The notes beneath the pieces were generated by a model. The model was given only the letters and a program-made list of their open reading frames with translations, was not told the DNA's origin and did not search any database. A program made the translations under genes and the position numbers. This document shows positions 1-9,618 of a stretch of DNA of 64,000 bases, in pieces. This DNA is from Marinifilaceae bacterium (GTDB taxonomy: Bacteria; Bacteroidota; Bacteroidia; Bacteroidales; Marinifilaceae). The stretch spans positions 1 to 64,000 of the forward strand of contig JAOARN010000121.1 in NCBI GenBank assembly GCA_025210485.1. Direction: 5' to 3'. How positions within the stretch are numbered: position 1 is the first letter of the stretch; the number at the start of each line of letters is the position of its first letter.

Positions 1-327
1 AAAATAATTAACATCTTTAACCCTATAAGAGACTGAGATATGAATGAGACTCCAAATCTAAGAAATAATGTCATCGTTAATGGTGGGTAAAATATAATCC
101 ATCAATATTATGATTATAAAAGATATCCAAACAAATTAAAAATCAATAAAATAAGACCTTTCAATACGAAATACAAAAACCTACAATATTATGTTCATTG
201 AATTTAAAGAGTCACACACATCTGCTTATATGCTGATAATCCAAACTATAAAAAACCTGAAATGTTAACAGAAAGAAATACCAACCACAAAAGGTGACAT
301 TATTTTGAAGCTGATTCTACTATTAAG
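1..327. other. Intergenic, no gene seen
   Basis: AT-rich sequence at the window edge, beyond the 3' end of the lipid kinase gene. I see no convincing reading frame, tRNA or clear terminator on either strand. A gene fragment entering from outside the window cannot be excluded, but nothing reads like a protein. Confidence 0.4.
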
Positions 328-1203
328 TTATCTATTCATTATCTTCAGTGAATGTTTTAAAATTTTTATTTTTATTTTATCATTTAATTCAATTGGATCA
401 CCATCTATATGCGCAAATATTTTATCGACTTTTATTTCTGCTTTCTTACAAACAATCTCCTTATACAATTTTGATTTATTTATCTTATTTAGGAACAAAA
501 GAATTATCAAAATTGGAATTTGATATAATTTAGGTTTTCTCAATATAATTAAATTCATATAACCATCATCTATGAGTGCCTGAGGGGCAATAGAGGCATT
601 ATTTCCAAATTGAGATGAATTTGCAATTGAAATCATCATTGCTTTTTCTTTAGAATTAAATTCATCATAATTTATAAAATAATTCTGCTCTTTATAATTA
701 AAAAAGCATTTCACACAAGCTTTCATATATGATAGAAGTCCCCTATTGTTCATTTTATCGAATTCGTGACTTATGAGTCCATCAAAACCAAGACCAGAGA
801 CATTAAAAGATAGTTTATTTTCAATATTCATCGAATCTATAAACATGAATTCAGATTCATTAAGATGGAGTATTGCTTTTTTAACATTCAAAGGAATGCC
901 TAAATGTCTAGCCAAACCATTACCTGAGCCACAGGCAATTATTCCTAATCCAACATCAGTTCCATTTATAGATCTAGCTATTTCATTAATTGTACCATCT
1001 CCTCCTATAGCTATTACAAGCTCATATCTTTCTTCAATTGCCTGTTTTGCTATAATATCGCCATGACCTCTATACTCGGTAAATTTAATATTATATTCAA
1101 ATTTATCTTTATTAATATATTTTTCTATTTTCTCACCAATATTATTTTGTTTACCCGTACCAGAAATAGGATTTATAATTATAAGAGTTTTATATTTTTT
1201 CAT
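328..1203 (-). CDS. Diacylglycerol kinase family lipid kinase (YegS/DgkB-like)
   Basis: About 291 residues, the usual size of this family. It probably phosphorylates diacylglycerol or a related lipid with ATP. The N-terminus starts with MKKYKTLIIINPISGTGKQN, the typical nucleotide-binding strand-loop of the DAGK catalytic fold, followed by the signature GGDGTINE and later GSGNGLARHLG. The reading frame extends 24 codons further upstream, but the ATG at 1203 is preferred because the protein family begins there and because the upstream gene stops at 1211, leaving 7 nt. Tight linkage to the LtaS-like phosphoglycerol transferase suggests that the kinase recycles diacylglycerol released by that enzyme (inference). 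Substrate is not determined from sequence. Confidence 0.88.
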   Translation of the reverse strand: MKKYKTLIIINPISGTGKQNNIGEKIEKYINKDKFEYNIKFTEYRGHGDIIAKQAIEERYELVIAIGGDGTINEIARSINGTDVGLGIIACGSGNGLARHLGIPLNVKKAILHLNESEFMFIDSMNIENKLSFNVSGLGFDGLISHEFDKMNNRGLLSYMKACVKCFFNYKEQNYFINYDEFNSKEKAMMISIANSSQFGNNASIAPQALIDDGYMNLIILRKPKLYQIPILIILLFLNKINKSKLYKEIVCKKAEIKVDKIFAHIDGDPIELNDKIKIKILKHSLKIMNR

Positions 1204-1210
1204 TTTTAGC

Positions 1211-3118
1211 TTAATTGAAATTATAGCGCTTATTCCTAAATAAATAACTTGCAGATTGATAATAACTAATGGCATCTACCAAGACGTGATTATTTATTTT
1301 TGTTAATTGTTGATTATAATTTATCACCTTGTAATTTTTACACTTTGCTACAGGCATCTGTATAGTTAACATATTATTTTCATACAAGGCTATTTTCTGG
1401 TAAGTCCCAAACAAAGCCCTATTTGGATTTTCCACTAGAATATCTTTACCGAAAAATTTTGACACATAATCCATCTTCAAAATACCTAAAATTGTAGGTG
1501 CAAAATCTATCTGACAAGACAAGTAATTAATCTCTTTAGCTTGAATTATCGATGGAGCATATACAATAAGTGGGATATGATATTTTTCAACAGGCAAATC
1601 CGTTTTACCAGCACTAGATGCACAATGATCTGCAACAATAACAAATATAGTATTTTTGAACCATTCTTTTGCTTTCGCCTTTTTTATAAATTGACCAATT
1701 GCGTAATCTGTATATTTCACAGCTCCTTTTCTTCCAGTATGAGAAGGGATATCTATTTTTCCATCAGGGTAAGTATAGGGTCTATGATTCGATGTTGTCA
1801 TAATGAAGTTATGAAATGAATTTCCATTTGCAAAAGACTCATCTGCAGCTTTTATTGCTTTCGAAAATAAATCTTCGTCACACACACCCCAAGCATTTTC
1901 AAAGCTTATTTCATCTTCTTCAAAATCTGATTTATCAATTATACTATAGCCATTATTGCTAAAAAAATAATTCATATTATCAAAATAGCCATTCCCAGCA
2001 TAAATAAAATTATTCTCATACCCCTTTGATTTTAGGACATTTCCCAAACTAAACATATTTTCATTCTTTGGTCTTTTAACAATAGAGTAACCAGGAGTTG
2101 GAGGTAAAGACAGACTCAAAGCTTCCATACCTCGGACAGTTCTGGTTCCTGTTGCATAGAAGTTATTAAAAAATAATGATTGTTTTATCAAGCTATCTAA
2201 ATTAGGAGTGATACTATATTTACTACCAAAACGTGAGAGAAATGATGCACTTAAACTTTCTACAGTTATCATCATTATATTATAATGCTTTTCTGGTTCA
2301 TTATAGCTTATCTTTCTCCTAATATCAAAAACAGTGTCTATCAGGTAATTAGAATTTTTAGTCTTTATTAATTTTCTCAAATTCGAGAATGCTTTTTTGT
2401 CAGAAATTGACATATAAAATTTCTTATAGTCTAATTCATTGTTTCTAAATGCTGCAAATATTTGATATATACCATTGTGAGCTAATTCATTTGAATAATT
2501 ATTCCGTTCAATATTTAATGTATCCTTATCTACATAAAAAAAGGAAAGAACAGGAATCGTTAAAAGTAACAAAGATATTTCAAGTCTAAATATAAATTGT
2601 GTTTTAGATACCATACTAGCATCAAAGTATTTTTTTAGACATAAAAATATAAGCATTGAGACTATCAACATCCCAATAATAATAATTGGCATTGGGTAAG
2701 ATTCTCGAATATTTGCAATCACCTCATGTGTATATACTAAATAATCAACAGCTATAAAATTATATCTTACTCCAAACTCCTCCCAAAAAAAATATTCCCC
2801 AATCGAAGAAAAAATTAGTATACCAATACATAATATAAAAAACAAGTAGGAAATATACTGATGAATTTTTGAATTGAATATTCTATTTGGAATAATTAGA
2901 AGATAAATTAAAAATGGACTAATAAAATAGGACAAGGCAATGATATCATAGAAAATTCCATATGTATATAATTTTAGTATAAGAATTAAACTAAAATCAA
3001 TTTCTGAAAATTCTAAAATTAGCAATAAACTTCTAACAAGAAATGATATTACGATAAACAATAAGCTAAATAGAATGACAGCACCAAATCTATTATTGAA
3101 TATTTTTTTTGATTCCAT
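1211..3118 (-). CDS. LTA synthase/sulfatase-family phosphoglycerol transferase
   Basis: A 635-residue membrane enzyme: five hydrophobic segments in the first ~200 residues, then an alkaline-phosphatase/sulfatase-fold domain facing the periplasm. Visible catalytic features are Glu287 in MITVES, the GTRTVRG nucleophile loop at about 324-330 (a Thr is the acceptor in LtaS-type enzymes), and metal-binding Asp497-His498 in VADHCASSAG. The family transfers phosphoglycerol or similar head groups from phospholipids to glycans or lipids and releases diacylglycerol. The next gene in the operon is a DAG kinase, consistent with recycling of that product. Bacteroidetes homologues are mostly uncharacterised, so the acceptor molecule is unknown. 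It could instead transfer phosphoethanolamine, but the GTRT loop favours the LtaS/OpgB side. Confidence 0.85.
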   Translation of the reverse strand: MESKKIFNNRFGAVILFSLLFIVISFLVRSLLLILEFSEIDFSLILILKLYTYGIFYDIIALSYFISPFLIYLLIIPNRIFNSKIHQYISYLFFILCIGILIFSSIGEYFFWEEFGVRYNFIAVDYLVYTHEVIANIRESYPMPIIIIGMLIVSMLIFLCLKKYFDASMVSKTQFIFRLEISLLLLTIPVLSFFYVDKDTLNIERNNYSNELAHNGIYQIFAAFRNNELDYKKFYMSISDKKAFSNLRKLIKTKNSNYLIDTVFDIRRKISYNEPEKHYNIMMITVESLSASFLSRFGSKYSITPNLDSLIKQSLFFNNFYATGTRTVRGMEALSLSLPPTPGYSIVKRPKNENMFSLGNVLKSKGYENNFIYAGNGYFDNMNYFFSNNGYSIIDKSDFEEDEISFENAWGVCDEDLFSKAIKAADESFANGNSFHNFIMTTSNHRPYTYPDGKIDIPSHTGRKGAVKYTDYAIGQFIKKAKAKEWFKNTIFVIVADHCASSAGKTDLPVEKYHIPLIVYAPSIIQAKEINYLSCQIDFAPTILGILKMDYVSKFFGKDILVENPNRALFGTYQKIALYENNMLTIQMPVAKCKNYKVINYNQQLTKINNHVLVDAISYYQSASYLFRNKRYNFN

Positions 3119-3267
3119 ATTTTAGATCTTTTGAAATTAGTGAATTCAAAAGAAGGAATGAAATCTAACAAAATTCTAACATGGATTTTATATTTATGCA
3201 GAATTACAGATTATATCACCGCTTTTCAAAAATTATTCAAATAATCGGAGGTTTCAAAATTAAAAAA

Positions 3268-4527
3268 TTAAGGAGTTTCTATTTTATTAAAATAAAATAT
3301 ATGTTTCTTATCATCAAATCTATAATTAGACTCTAAGCCATACAAATCTGCTATTTTTTTTACCATAGCAAGACCTATTCCTGATGATTCTTTATTTTCT
3401 GATTCTTTGTACAAAAAATCAAAAACAGAATCTGGTCTCACCAATGATTTTAAACCTGAATTTGAGATAGAGAAATAGTTATCACTTATCAATATTTCCA
3501 TTTTTTTACCTCCTTCAATATGCTTAATAGAATTACCAATTAAATTATTAACAAATAATTCTGCCAAACGCAAATCCATTAAACAAACAAACTCCCCTTT
3601 CTCAACAATGCTAATTTCAAGCTCATTATAAGATATGATATCATTTAGCTTTTTAAGTTTACTCTTAATTAGATCATTTACAGAAACATTTGACATTTTA
3701 TTAAATAAATCATTATCTATTTTGGAAAGCGTTAAAAGTGAGTTTATTGTATACGATAGCTTTTGCGAACTTGTATATATATTTCTTATTTCTATTATAT
3801 CATCTTCTTTCATAGTTTGTTTTGAAAAAAGATTTTCACATTTGCTCTGAATTACGGCCAAAGGAGTCCTCAACTCATGAGCTACATTTGCTGAAAACTC
3901 TACTGAATCGGAATATTCCCTTCGCAACCTATTTGACATCTCTTCTAAAACAGAATTAAGAAAATCAAATTCATAAATATTTGTCTTTTTCAGCTTCAAC
4001 TCCTGCCTTGAATTAAATGTAAAAGTTTTGAGGTGAATTAAATTATCATTAAAATCTCTCCATATAACAAGATTCATTCTATTGGTAAAAACTAGAACAA
4101 AAACAAATAAGAAAAATAAAGATATGCTGATAAAGCTAGAAAATATAGCAAATACATCATCATATTCCATCTTCATTATACGAGTTGTAATCAGATAATA
4201 TCTACCATGAATTTCTTGAACTTCTGAGTATTCACGGAAAGGAGTATCCTGTTGCTCTGCATAGGTATAAATTACAGTATCCTTATGTTCAAATTTATGC
4301 GGAATACATTCGTCTATTTGCATAGATATATCCGTTGGGTAAATATTAGTAAAAGTTCCGTGTTTCTTTATATGACTACTAATCTCATTTACTTTCAAAC
4401 TCAATTGCTGATCTAATTCATCCTGGATAAAATAATCACCAATAAAAATGATTATAAAATCTGTAAGTATAAATATTACCAAACCATAAATTAAAAAAGT
4501 TTTATTAATCTTAGAAATTAGCTTCAT
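3268..4527 (-). CDS. Sensor histidine kinase
   Basis: 419 residues. Transmembrane segments at about 10-31 and 128-148 flank a ~95-residue sensor region presumably in the periplasm. The HisKA box FSANVAHELRTPLA places the phospho-acceptor at His217. The HATPase domain follows, with an N-box around NNLIGNSIKHI and a G-box SGIGLAMVKKI. It is the partner of the response regulator immediately upstream (stop-to-start gap 6 nt), so the pair forms one operon with regulator first. The signal is unknown; the sensor region has no domain I recognise. Location next to the LtaS-like/lipid-kinase operon may hint at envelope stress, but a 149-bp gap separates them. Confidence 0.9.
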   Translation of the reverse strand: MKLISKINKTFLIYGLVIFILTDFIIIFIGDYFIQDELDQQLSLKVNEISSHIKKHGTFTNIYPTDISMQIDECIPHKFEHKDTVIYTYAEQQDTPFREYSEVQEIHGRYYLITTRIMKMEYDDVFAIFSSFISISLFFLFVFVLVFTNRMNLVIWRDFNDNLIHLKTFTFNSRQELKLKKTNIYEFDFLNSVLEEMSNRLRREYSDSVEFSANVAHELRTPLAVIQSKCENLFSKQTMKEDDIIEIRNIYTSSQKLSYTINSLLTLSKIDNDLFNKMSNVSVNDLIKSKLKKLNDIISYNELEISIVEKGEFVCLMDLRLAELFVNNLIGNSIKHIEGGKKMEILISDNYFSISNSGLKSLVRPDSVFDFLYKESENKESSGIGLAMVKKIADLYGLESNYRFDDKKHIFYFNKIETP

Positions 4528-4533
4528 AAAGTA

Positions 4534-5214
4534 TCATTGTTTTAATTGATAACCAAACCCATAAATAGTTTTTATATAATCTTTGGAAGTATATTTTTTT
4601 AATTTCCTTCTCAATCGTGTTATTTGAGTATAAATAAAATCGGAATGATCCATAAATACAGAATTTTCACCCCAAACATATTCAAATAAATTCTCTTTTG
4701 TAATAACTCTATTTTTATTTTCAAGAAAAAAAACTAATATTTCATACTCTTTCTTCGTGAATTCTATATCTATATTGTTTATTTTCACAAGTTTCCGAGA
4801 TGTATTTACAATAATTTCACCAAATTCAATTGTTTTATCTACTTTTTTAAAGTTACGCCTAAGCAAAGCATTAATCCTAGCATTCAACTCTGAAAGATGA
4901 AAAGGTTTGACTAAGTAATCATCTGCACCCAAATCTAATCCATCGACTCTATCCTCCAATTTTTCGCGAGCCGAAATAATAATTATACCTGTTTTTTCCC
5001 ATAATGATTTAATAATAGGAATTACAGAAAGTCCATCGCCATCCGGCATACCTAAATCAAGTAGAACTATTGGGAATAATTTTCGCTCAAACTTTTGTTT
5101 TGCTTCCTTTAAGCTATGTGCTATTACGCATTTAAAATTTAAACTTTCCAAATATTCTGACATAGAAGATTGCAACTCACAATCATCTTCTACTATTAAG
5201 ATTTCAATCTTCAT
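4534..5214 (-). CDS. OmpR/PhoB-family response regulator
   Basis: 226 residues. The receiver domain (about 1-120) has the acidic pair near Glu9-Asp10-Asp11, phospho-acceptor Asp53 in VLLDLGMPDGDG and Lys103-like switch residue in YLVKPFHLSEL. The C-terminal winged-helix DNA-binding domain (about 128-226) carries the family pattern FTKKEYEILVFFLENK and ends in KTIYGFGYQLK. It is co-transcribed with the histidine kinase that follows 6 nt downstream. Target genes cannot be read from the sequence. Confidence 0.93.
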   Translation of the reverse strand: MKIEILIVEDDCELQSSMSEYLESLNFKCVIAHSLKEAKQKFERKLFPIVLLDLGMPDGDGLSVIPIIKSLWEKTGIIIISAREKLEDRVDGLDLGADDYLVKPFHLSELNARINALLRRNFKKVDKTIEFGEIIVNTSRKLVKINNIDIEFTKKEYEILVFFLENKNRVITKENLFEYVWGENSVFMDHSDFIYTQITRLRRKLKKYTSKDYIKTIYGFGYQLKQ

Positions 5215-5739
5215 TTCTTATTATATTTAGTTTTAAGAGATTATTTAGTAACGAAATCTTTGTAGGTTTTATTCTTTTGACAAATATTATTACAAATACA
5301 AATATCATATAATTTCTAAATTTATATTACTTGTTTGACAACTAATTAGACAGAAAAAACAAAGAGCGCATAATATATTCAAATCTACCTCTTAATAAGA
5401 GATGATTAAATAAAAGTTTTGCTTTAGCTATATAATCCACTTTAATCAAATCTAAAAAATACAAGAATACCTAAATTTTGAATATTAAAACTAAAATTAT
5501 ATTTCATAATAATTTAAAATATCCTTGTAAACTCATTCTTCTCTATTGTAATAAAAGTATTCAAATCTGTGTCTTCTTAAAAAACTTTTTATTCACTACT
5601 TTTTTGAATATTTGATTTTATAAATGTAACCTTCTATCCAAAGCTAGCGTCAAAATATCTGAAAACAATTTTGTACAAAATGAATTGATTAAGCCCCTTT
5701 TTTTAATTTTATTATTCACATTTTTAAAAGATATTGATT
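5215..5739. other. Divergent intergenic region
   Basis: 525 bp between the regulator gene (minus) and a small membrane-protein gene (plus). Very AT-rich. It must hold the two divergent promoters, but I find no clear TTTG-N19-TAnnTTTG promoter, hairpin, RNA gene or reading frame worth naming. Confidence 0.4.
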
Positions 5740-6081
5740 ATGGATATTGAGGCAATATTTGGTATGATAAGTGTATTTGGAGTAGGTCCATTAATATTAT
5801 ATATAATTTATAAACACCGTGAAAAAATGGCGTTAATAAAGAATAATATGCATTTGGATGATGCTCCCGAAAAGAAAAGTAACAAATTTCAGCATCTTAG
5901 ATATGGAATTTTATTAATTGGAATGGCCATTGGATTGATTGTTGGAAATTACCTATACCTTAAGGATATATTTAGCGAAGAAGTTAGTTATATTTCAATG
6001 ATTGCTCTATTTTTAGGTTTCGCTTTTCTTGTTAATTATTTTCTTATGGACAAATTAAATAAAGATGATGATTTAGTCTGA
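5740..6081 (+). CDS. Small membrane protein (DUF6249-like)
   Basis: 113 residues from the ATG at 5740 (a TTG two codons upstream is in frame but less likely). One hydrophobic helix at the N-terminus is followed by a charged loop with HREKMALIKNN, then two more helices and a short acidic tail ending in KDDDLV. The short segment 'Y-I-I-Y-K-H-R-E-K-M-A-L-I' is typical of small Bacteroidetes inner-membrane proteins of the DUF6249 type. Function is unknown. It ends at a bidirectional terminator shared with the convergent cytochrome oxidase operon. Confidence 0.7.
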   Translation: MDIEAIFGMISVFGVGPLILYIIYKHREKMALIKNNMHLDDAPEKKSNKFQHLRYGILLIGMAIGLIVGNYLYLKDIFSEEVSYISMIALFLGFAFLVNYFLMDKLNKDDDLV

Positions 6082-6102
6082 ACATTATCATATAATAAAA
6101 TA

Positions 6103-6147
6103 GAAAAAGCTCAGAAATTTTGAATAATTTCAAAATTCTGAGCTTTT
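6103..6147. terminator. Bidirectional terminator
   Basis: Long inverted repeat: AAAAGCTCAGAA ... TTCTGAGCTTTT with an A/T-rich inner stem (TTTTGAA/TTTCAAAA). It sits between the converging small membrane-protein gene and coxB-like gene, with U-rich ends in both directions. Confidence 0.8.
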
Positions 6148-6164
6148 CTAATTAAGATATATGA

Positions 6165-7109
6165 CTAATCTGTAAGGGTTTTTAAATACTTTATAATTTC
6201 TGAAATATCTTCTGGTTTTAACTCATTTTTATATGATAACATCAAGCCCTTACTATAACCATCAACAATCTCATCATTAGGGTAATAAATCGACTTTACT
6301 ATATAGGCACTATCTGCTATTTGCTCTATTTTTTTTCCTTTCACTTTAAGTTTTCTATTACCACCATACAGACCTTTCCAACTAGGTCCTACTAATTTGG
6401 AACCATCCACAGAATGGCAAACTAAACATCCATTTTTCTTTGCTATTTGAAAGCCCAAAGCTCCTGGCTTGTCAGATTTTGCAATTCGTACGGCTGTTGT
6501 ATCTACATACCAATTATAAAAATCAGCACTATCCAATACCTTGACAGAAGTAAGCATACTCGAATGCCTAAGCCCACAATACTCAGTACAAAAAAGCTCA
6601 TAATCTCCTTTTCTACTTGGTCGAAACCACATAAAATCAGTTTTCCCAGGAACCATATCTTGTTTAATTCGAAAAGCTGGAATGTATAAACTATGAATAA
6701 CATCCAAGGCTTTAAGATCAAGTTTTATATTCCTATTTAATGGAACAAGCAAGGTATCTGTTGATTTACCATTAGGATAGTTAAATTTCCACGACCACAT
6801 TCTTCCAACAGCCTCAATATTAAAACTATCATCAGGAGCATCTTTCATAGGCCTGTAACCCATCCAACCATAATAAAACATTACCATCACCAATGCTAAT
6901 GGTATAATTGTCCATATTATTTCAAGTATCACACTCCCTTTTATCTGAGTAGCCTTAGGATTACGAGTTTTTCGATATTTAAATACAAATAATATTAATA
7001 CAAATGTGATTGCCACAAGAAAGAAGGAAATGATACCCAAAATAACATAAAATGAAGTATCGACAATGTCAACAAAATTAGAAGCGTCTGAAATATTACA
7101 AGTTATCAT
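6165..7109 (-). CDS. coxB: Cytochrome c oxidase subunit II with fused cytochrome c domain
   Basis: 314 residues. Two transmembrane helices (about 20-44 and 60-81) precede the cupredoxin domain. CuA ligands are visible: His139 and the C-T-E-Y-C-G-L-R-H-S-S-M cluster (Cys174, Cys178, His182, Met185). A C-terminal cytochrome c domain contains the heme-binding C-L-V-C-H at 228-232, making this a caa3-like subunit that passes electrons from an external donor through heme c to CuA. It is the last gene of the oxidase operon and follows subunit IV by about 1 nt. Confidence 0.95.
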   Translation of the reverse strand: MITCNISDASNFVDIVDTSFYVILGIISFFLVAITFVLILFVFKYRKTRNPKATQIKGSVILEIIWTIIPLALVMVMFYYGWMGYRPMKDAPDDSFNIEAVGRMWSWKFNYPNGKSTDTLLVPLNRNIKLDLKALDVIHSLYIPAFRIKQDMVPGKTDFMWFRPSRKGDYELFCTEYCGLRHSSMLTSVKVLDSADFYNWYVDTTAVRIAKSDKPGALGFQIAKKNGCLVCHSVDGSKLVGPSWKGLYGGNRKLKVKGKKIEQIADSAYIVKSIYYPNDEIVDGYSKGLMLSYKNELKPEDISEIIKYLKTLTD

Positions 7110-7110
7110 A

Positions 7111-7389
7111 TCATCTGTATAAATAGTCCAAAAAAGTTATAATAGTAACAGCAGTAAAAAGAATAAATACGCTGGCTACCATAAAAACAAAAAATTTTTT
7201 CTCAAATTTTAAATGCATAAAATACATCAGTACCAATAAGGATTTTGCTGAAGCCAAAATTAAAGCCCCAGCAACAGTATATTCATCCAAATCGATATAT
7301 GTAATTGCTACAGACAGAATAGTTAAAATCAGTAAAACAATTAAAACTCCAACATAGCTTTTGTATTCTGTTATATGTTTTGGTGACAT
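7111..7389 (-). CDS. Cytochrome c oxidase subunit IV-type protein
   Basis: 92 residues from the ATG at 7389 (MSPKHITEYKSYVGVL). An ATG 15 codons upstream would overlap the subunit III gene by about 40 nt, whereas 7389 lies 5 nt after the subunit III stop, so I prefer it. Three transmembrane segments and the conserved core 'ILASAKSLLVLMYFMHLKFEKK' around residues 40-60 match the prokaryotic COX4 family, a small structural subunit of the oxidase. Operon position between subunits III and II supports the call. Confidence 0.88.
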   Translation of the reverse strand: MSPKHITEYKSYVGVLIVLLILTILSVAITYIDLDEYTVAGALILASAKSLLVLMYFMHLKFEKKFFVFMVASVFILFTAVTIITFLDYLYR

Positions 7390-7394
7390 AGCTT

Positions 7395-8003
7395 TTAATG
7401 TATTAAGTAAAACAGAGGAAATAGAAAAATCCAAATCAAATCGACTAGATGCCAGTATAATCCAACATTCTCAAGCAAAACATTATCATCATGAACCAAT
7501 TTATCTTTGAATATCATATAAACTGCATATACTATCAATGCCATTCCAATTATAATATGAAGAGCATGTAAACCTGTCATTGCATAATACAAAGCAAAAT
7601 ATAGAATTTCACCTCTACTAGCCTCATGTAAAATAGGAGAACCAAGATACAAACCTTGGGATATTTTGCCTGACCACTCAAAGTATTTGTTTATCATAAA
7701 AAAACCAGCTAACAACAATGTCGCTAATAAAAGTAAAATACAGAAACTTTTATTCTTTGTCTTTATTGCTGTTATACTCATAGCAGCTGTCATTGAACTT
7801 ATTAGTAAAACAACAGTATTCAGAAAACCCACAGAAATAGATAATTGCATAGACGCAAGTCTAAACTCATCTGGATGAAGATATCTATATACAGAATAAC
7901 AAATAAATAGGCCGCCAAAAAGCAAAAGTTCTGTAAATATAAATATCCACATTCCAATCTTATCACCTTCGTCATCTCGGTGTATATGTGGAGTACTAGT
8001 CAT
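7395..8003 (-). CDS. coxC: Cytochrome c oxidase subunit III
   Basis: About 202 residues and five predicted transmembrane helices, the short form of subunit III. Family features seen are the N-terminal DEGDKIGMWIFIFTELLLFGG and the GLHALHIIIGM helix motif. Three ATGs lie close together (8012, 8006, 8003); all overlap the end of the subunit I gene, and the one at 8003 gives MTSTPHIHRD and the smallest overlap (8 nt). It belongs to the oxidase operon. Confidence 0.94.
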   Translation of the reverse strand: MTSTPHIHRDDEGDKIGMWIFIFTELLLFGGLFICYSVYRYLHPDEFRLASMQLSISVGFLNTVVLLISSMTAAMSITAIKTKNKSFCILLLLATLLLAGFFMINKYFEWSGKISQGLYLGSPILHEASRGEILYFALYYAMTGLHALHIIIGMALIVYAVYMIFKDKLVHDDNVLLENVGLYWHLVDLIWIFLFPLFYLIH

Positions 8004-9597
8004 CATAATCATAAGGATGTTTTTTTACATTAGGAATTTCATCAAAATTTTCAAGACTTGGCGGACTTGGTATTGTCCATTCTAGTGTTTTCCCTTTCCA
8101 AGGATCTGCATGAGCAATCTCTCCATTTTTAGCAGATCTGAACAAGTTGATAATAATAATTAGTAAACCTGCAGCTAAAAATAAAGCACCAAAACTTGAT
8201 ATAATATTTGGAGAATGATACTCTTCTAAATAATCATAATATCGCCTAGGCATTCCCATCATACCCATATAAAACATGGGTAGATATAGACAATTAAAAC
8301 CTACAAAAAATATTGCCAAACCAGTATTAGCCCAATACTTGTCATACATTCTTCCATATATTTTTGGAAACCAATAATGCAAAGCACCAAAGAATGCAAA
8401 CCCCGTTCCACCAAATACAATATAATGAAAGTGCCCAACTACAAAAGCTGTATCATGCAAATAAATATTAGCTGAAAGAGCTCCCAATACCATACCTGAC
8501 AAACCTCCAATCATAAACACAAAAAGGAAACATAATGACCATATAAATGGAGTTTCAAGAATTATAGAACTCTTATGCAATGTGGCAACCCAATTAAATA
8601 TCTTAATTGCACTAGGTATGGCTACAAAGAAAGTCAATATCGAAAATGTATAAAGTGCTGTACCACTCATTCCTGCAGTAAACATATGATGTCCCCAAAC
8701 AAAATATCCAACAAAAGCAATGGCAAGAGTTGAAATAACTATTGCATTGTAACCAAAGATAGTTTTTCGTGCGAAGGTTGGTATTATTTCAGATATAACC
8801 CCCATCGCAGGTAGTATCATAATATAAACAGCAGGGTGAGAATAAATCCAAAATAAATGTTGATATAAGACTGGATCACCTCCCAATGCAGGATCAAAAA
8901 AACCAGCATTAAACAGTCTCTCCAAAACTACCAACAAAAGAGTTATGCCTACAATTGGAGTTGCTAATACTTGAATCCATGCAGTCCCATATAAAGCCCA
9001 GGGAAACAATGGCATTTTCATCCAACGCATTCCAGGAGCACGAAGCCTATGAACTGTAACAATGAAATTGATACCTGTGGCAATAGATGAGAAACCTAGA
9101 ATAAAAGCTCCCAAAACGGCTGGTAACATATTAGTGGCAGTCTTAAAACTATATGGAGCATAAAATGTCCATCCTGTATCTGGGGGGCCATCTCCCATAA
9201 ACTGAGAACTAATTGCTACAATTGCCCCAAATACATATATCCACCATGACAACAAATTTAACTTAGGAAAGGCAACATCTTTTGCTCCAATCATTATGGG
9301 AAGAAAAAAATTACCAAAAACAGCTGGTAAACCTGGAACAACAATAAGAAAAATCATTGTTATTCCATGTAGGGTAAAGAAACTATTGTAAGTTTGAGCA
9401 CCAAAAATAGTTTTTCCTGGAGCTATCAATTCTATCTTCATTAAAAGTCCAAGTACTACGCCTAAACTAAATAGCAGAAGCATGCTATACAAGTACAATA
9501 GACCTATTCGCTTGTGATCGGTTGAGAAAATCCATGATGCTAAACCCTTGAACTTAGTCTGGTGATCGAGGTAGCTGATATGATTAGATGTTTGCAT
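7996..9597 (-). CDS. coxA: Cytochrome c oxidase subunit I (heme-copper oxidase, A2-type)
   Basis: 533 residues, twelve transmembrane helices, the catalytic subunit reducing O2 to water. Ligands visible: His77 and His391 for low-spin heme a, His389 for heme a3, and His254 plus His303-His304 for CuB; Tyr258 is the cross-linked tyrosine. The helix VI motif reads Y-S-H-P-A-V-Y (252-258): the usual glutamate of HPEVY is alanine and is replaced by the Tyr-Ser pair that defines A2-type oxidases. N-terminal WIFSTDHKRIG is the family hallmark. It is followed by subunits III, IV and II, and preceded by the SCO1 gene 21 nt upstream. Confidence 0.97.
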   Translation of the reverse strand: MQTSNHISYLDHQTKFKGLASWIFSTDHKRIGLLYLYSMLLLFSLGVVLGLLMKIELIAPGKTIFGAQTYNSFFTLHGITMIFLIVVPGLPAVFGNFFLPIMIGAKDVAFPKLNLLSWWIYVFGAIVAISSQFMGDGPPDTGWTFYAPYSFKTATNMLPAVLGAFILGFSSIATGINFIVTVHRLRAPGMRWMKMPLFPWALYGTAWIQVLATPIVGITLLLVVLERLFNAGFFDPALGGDPVLYQHLFWIYSHPAVYIMILPAMGVISEIIPTFARKTIFGYNAIVISTLAIAFVGYFVWGHHMFTAGMSGTALYTFSILTFFVAIPSAIKIFNWVATLHKSSIILETPFIWSLCFLFVFMIGGLSGMVLGALSANIYLHDTAFVVGHFHYIVFGGTGFAFFGALHYWFPKIYGRMYDKYWANTGLAIFFVGFNCLYLPMFYMGMMGMPRRYYDYLEEYHSPNIISSFGALFLAAGLLIIIINLFRSAKNGEIAHADPWKGKTLEWTIPSPPSLENFDEIPNVKKHPYDYDD

Positions 9598-9618
9598 GTT
9601 TTTTATGAGGTTATATAT

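Noticed and set aside
305-533. Small plus-strand ORFs at the left end
   Set aside because: They are antisense to the C-terminal part of the lipid kinase gene and have no protein-like features.
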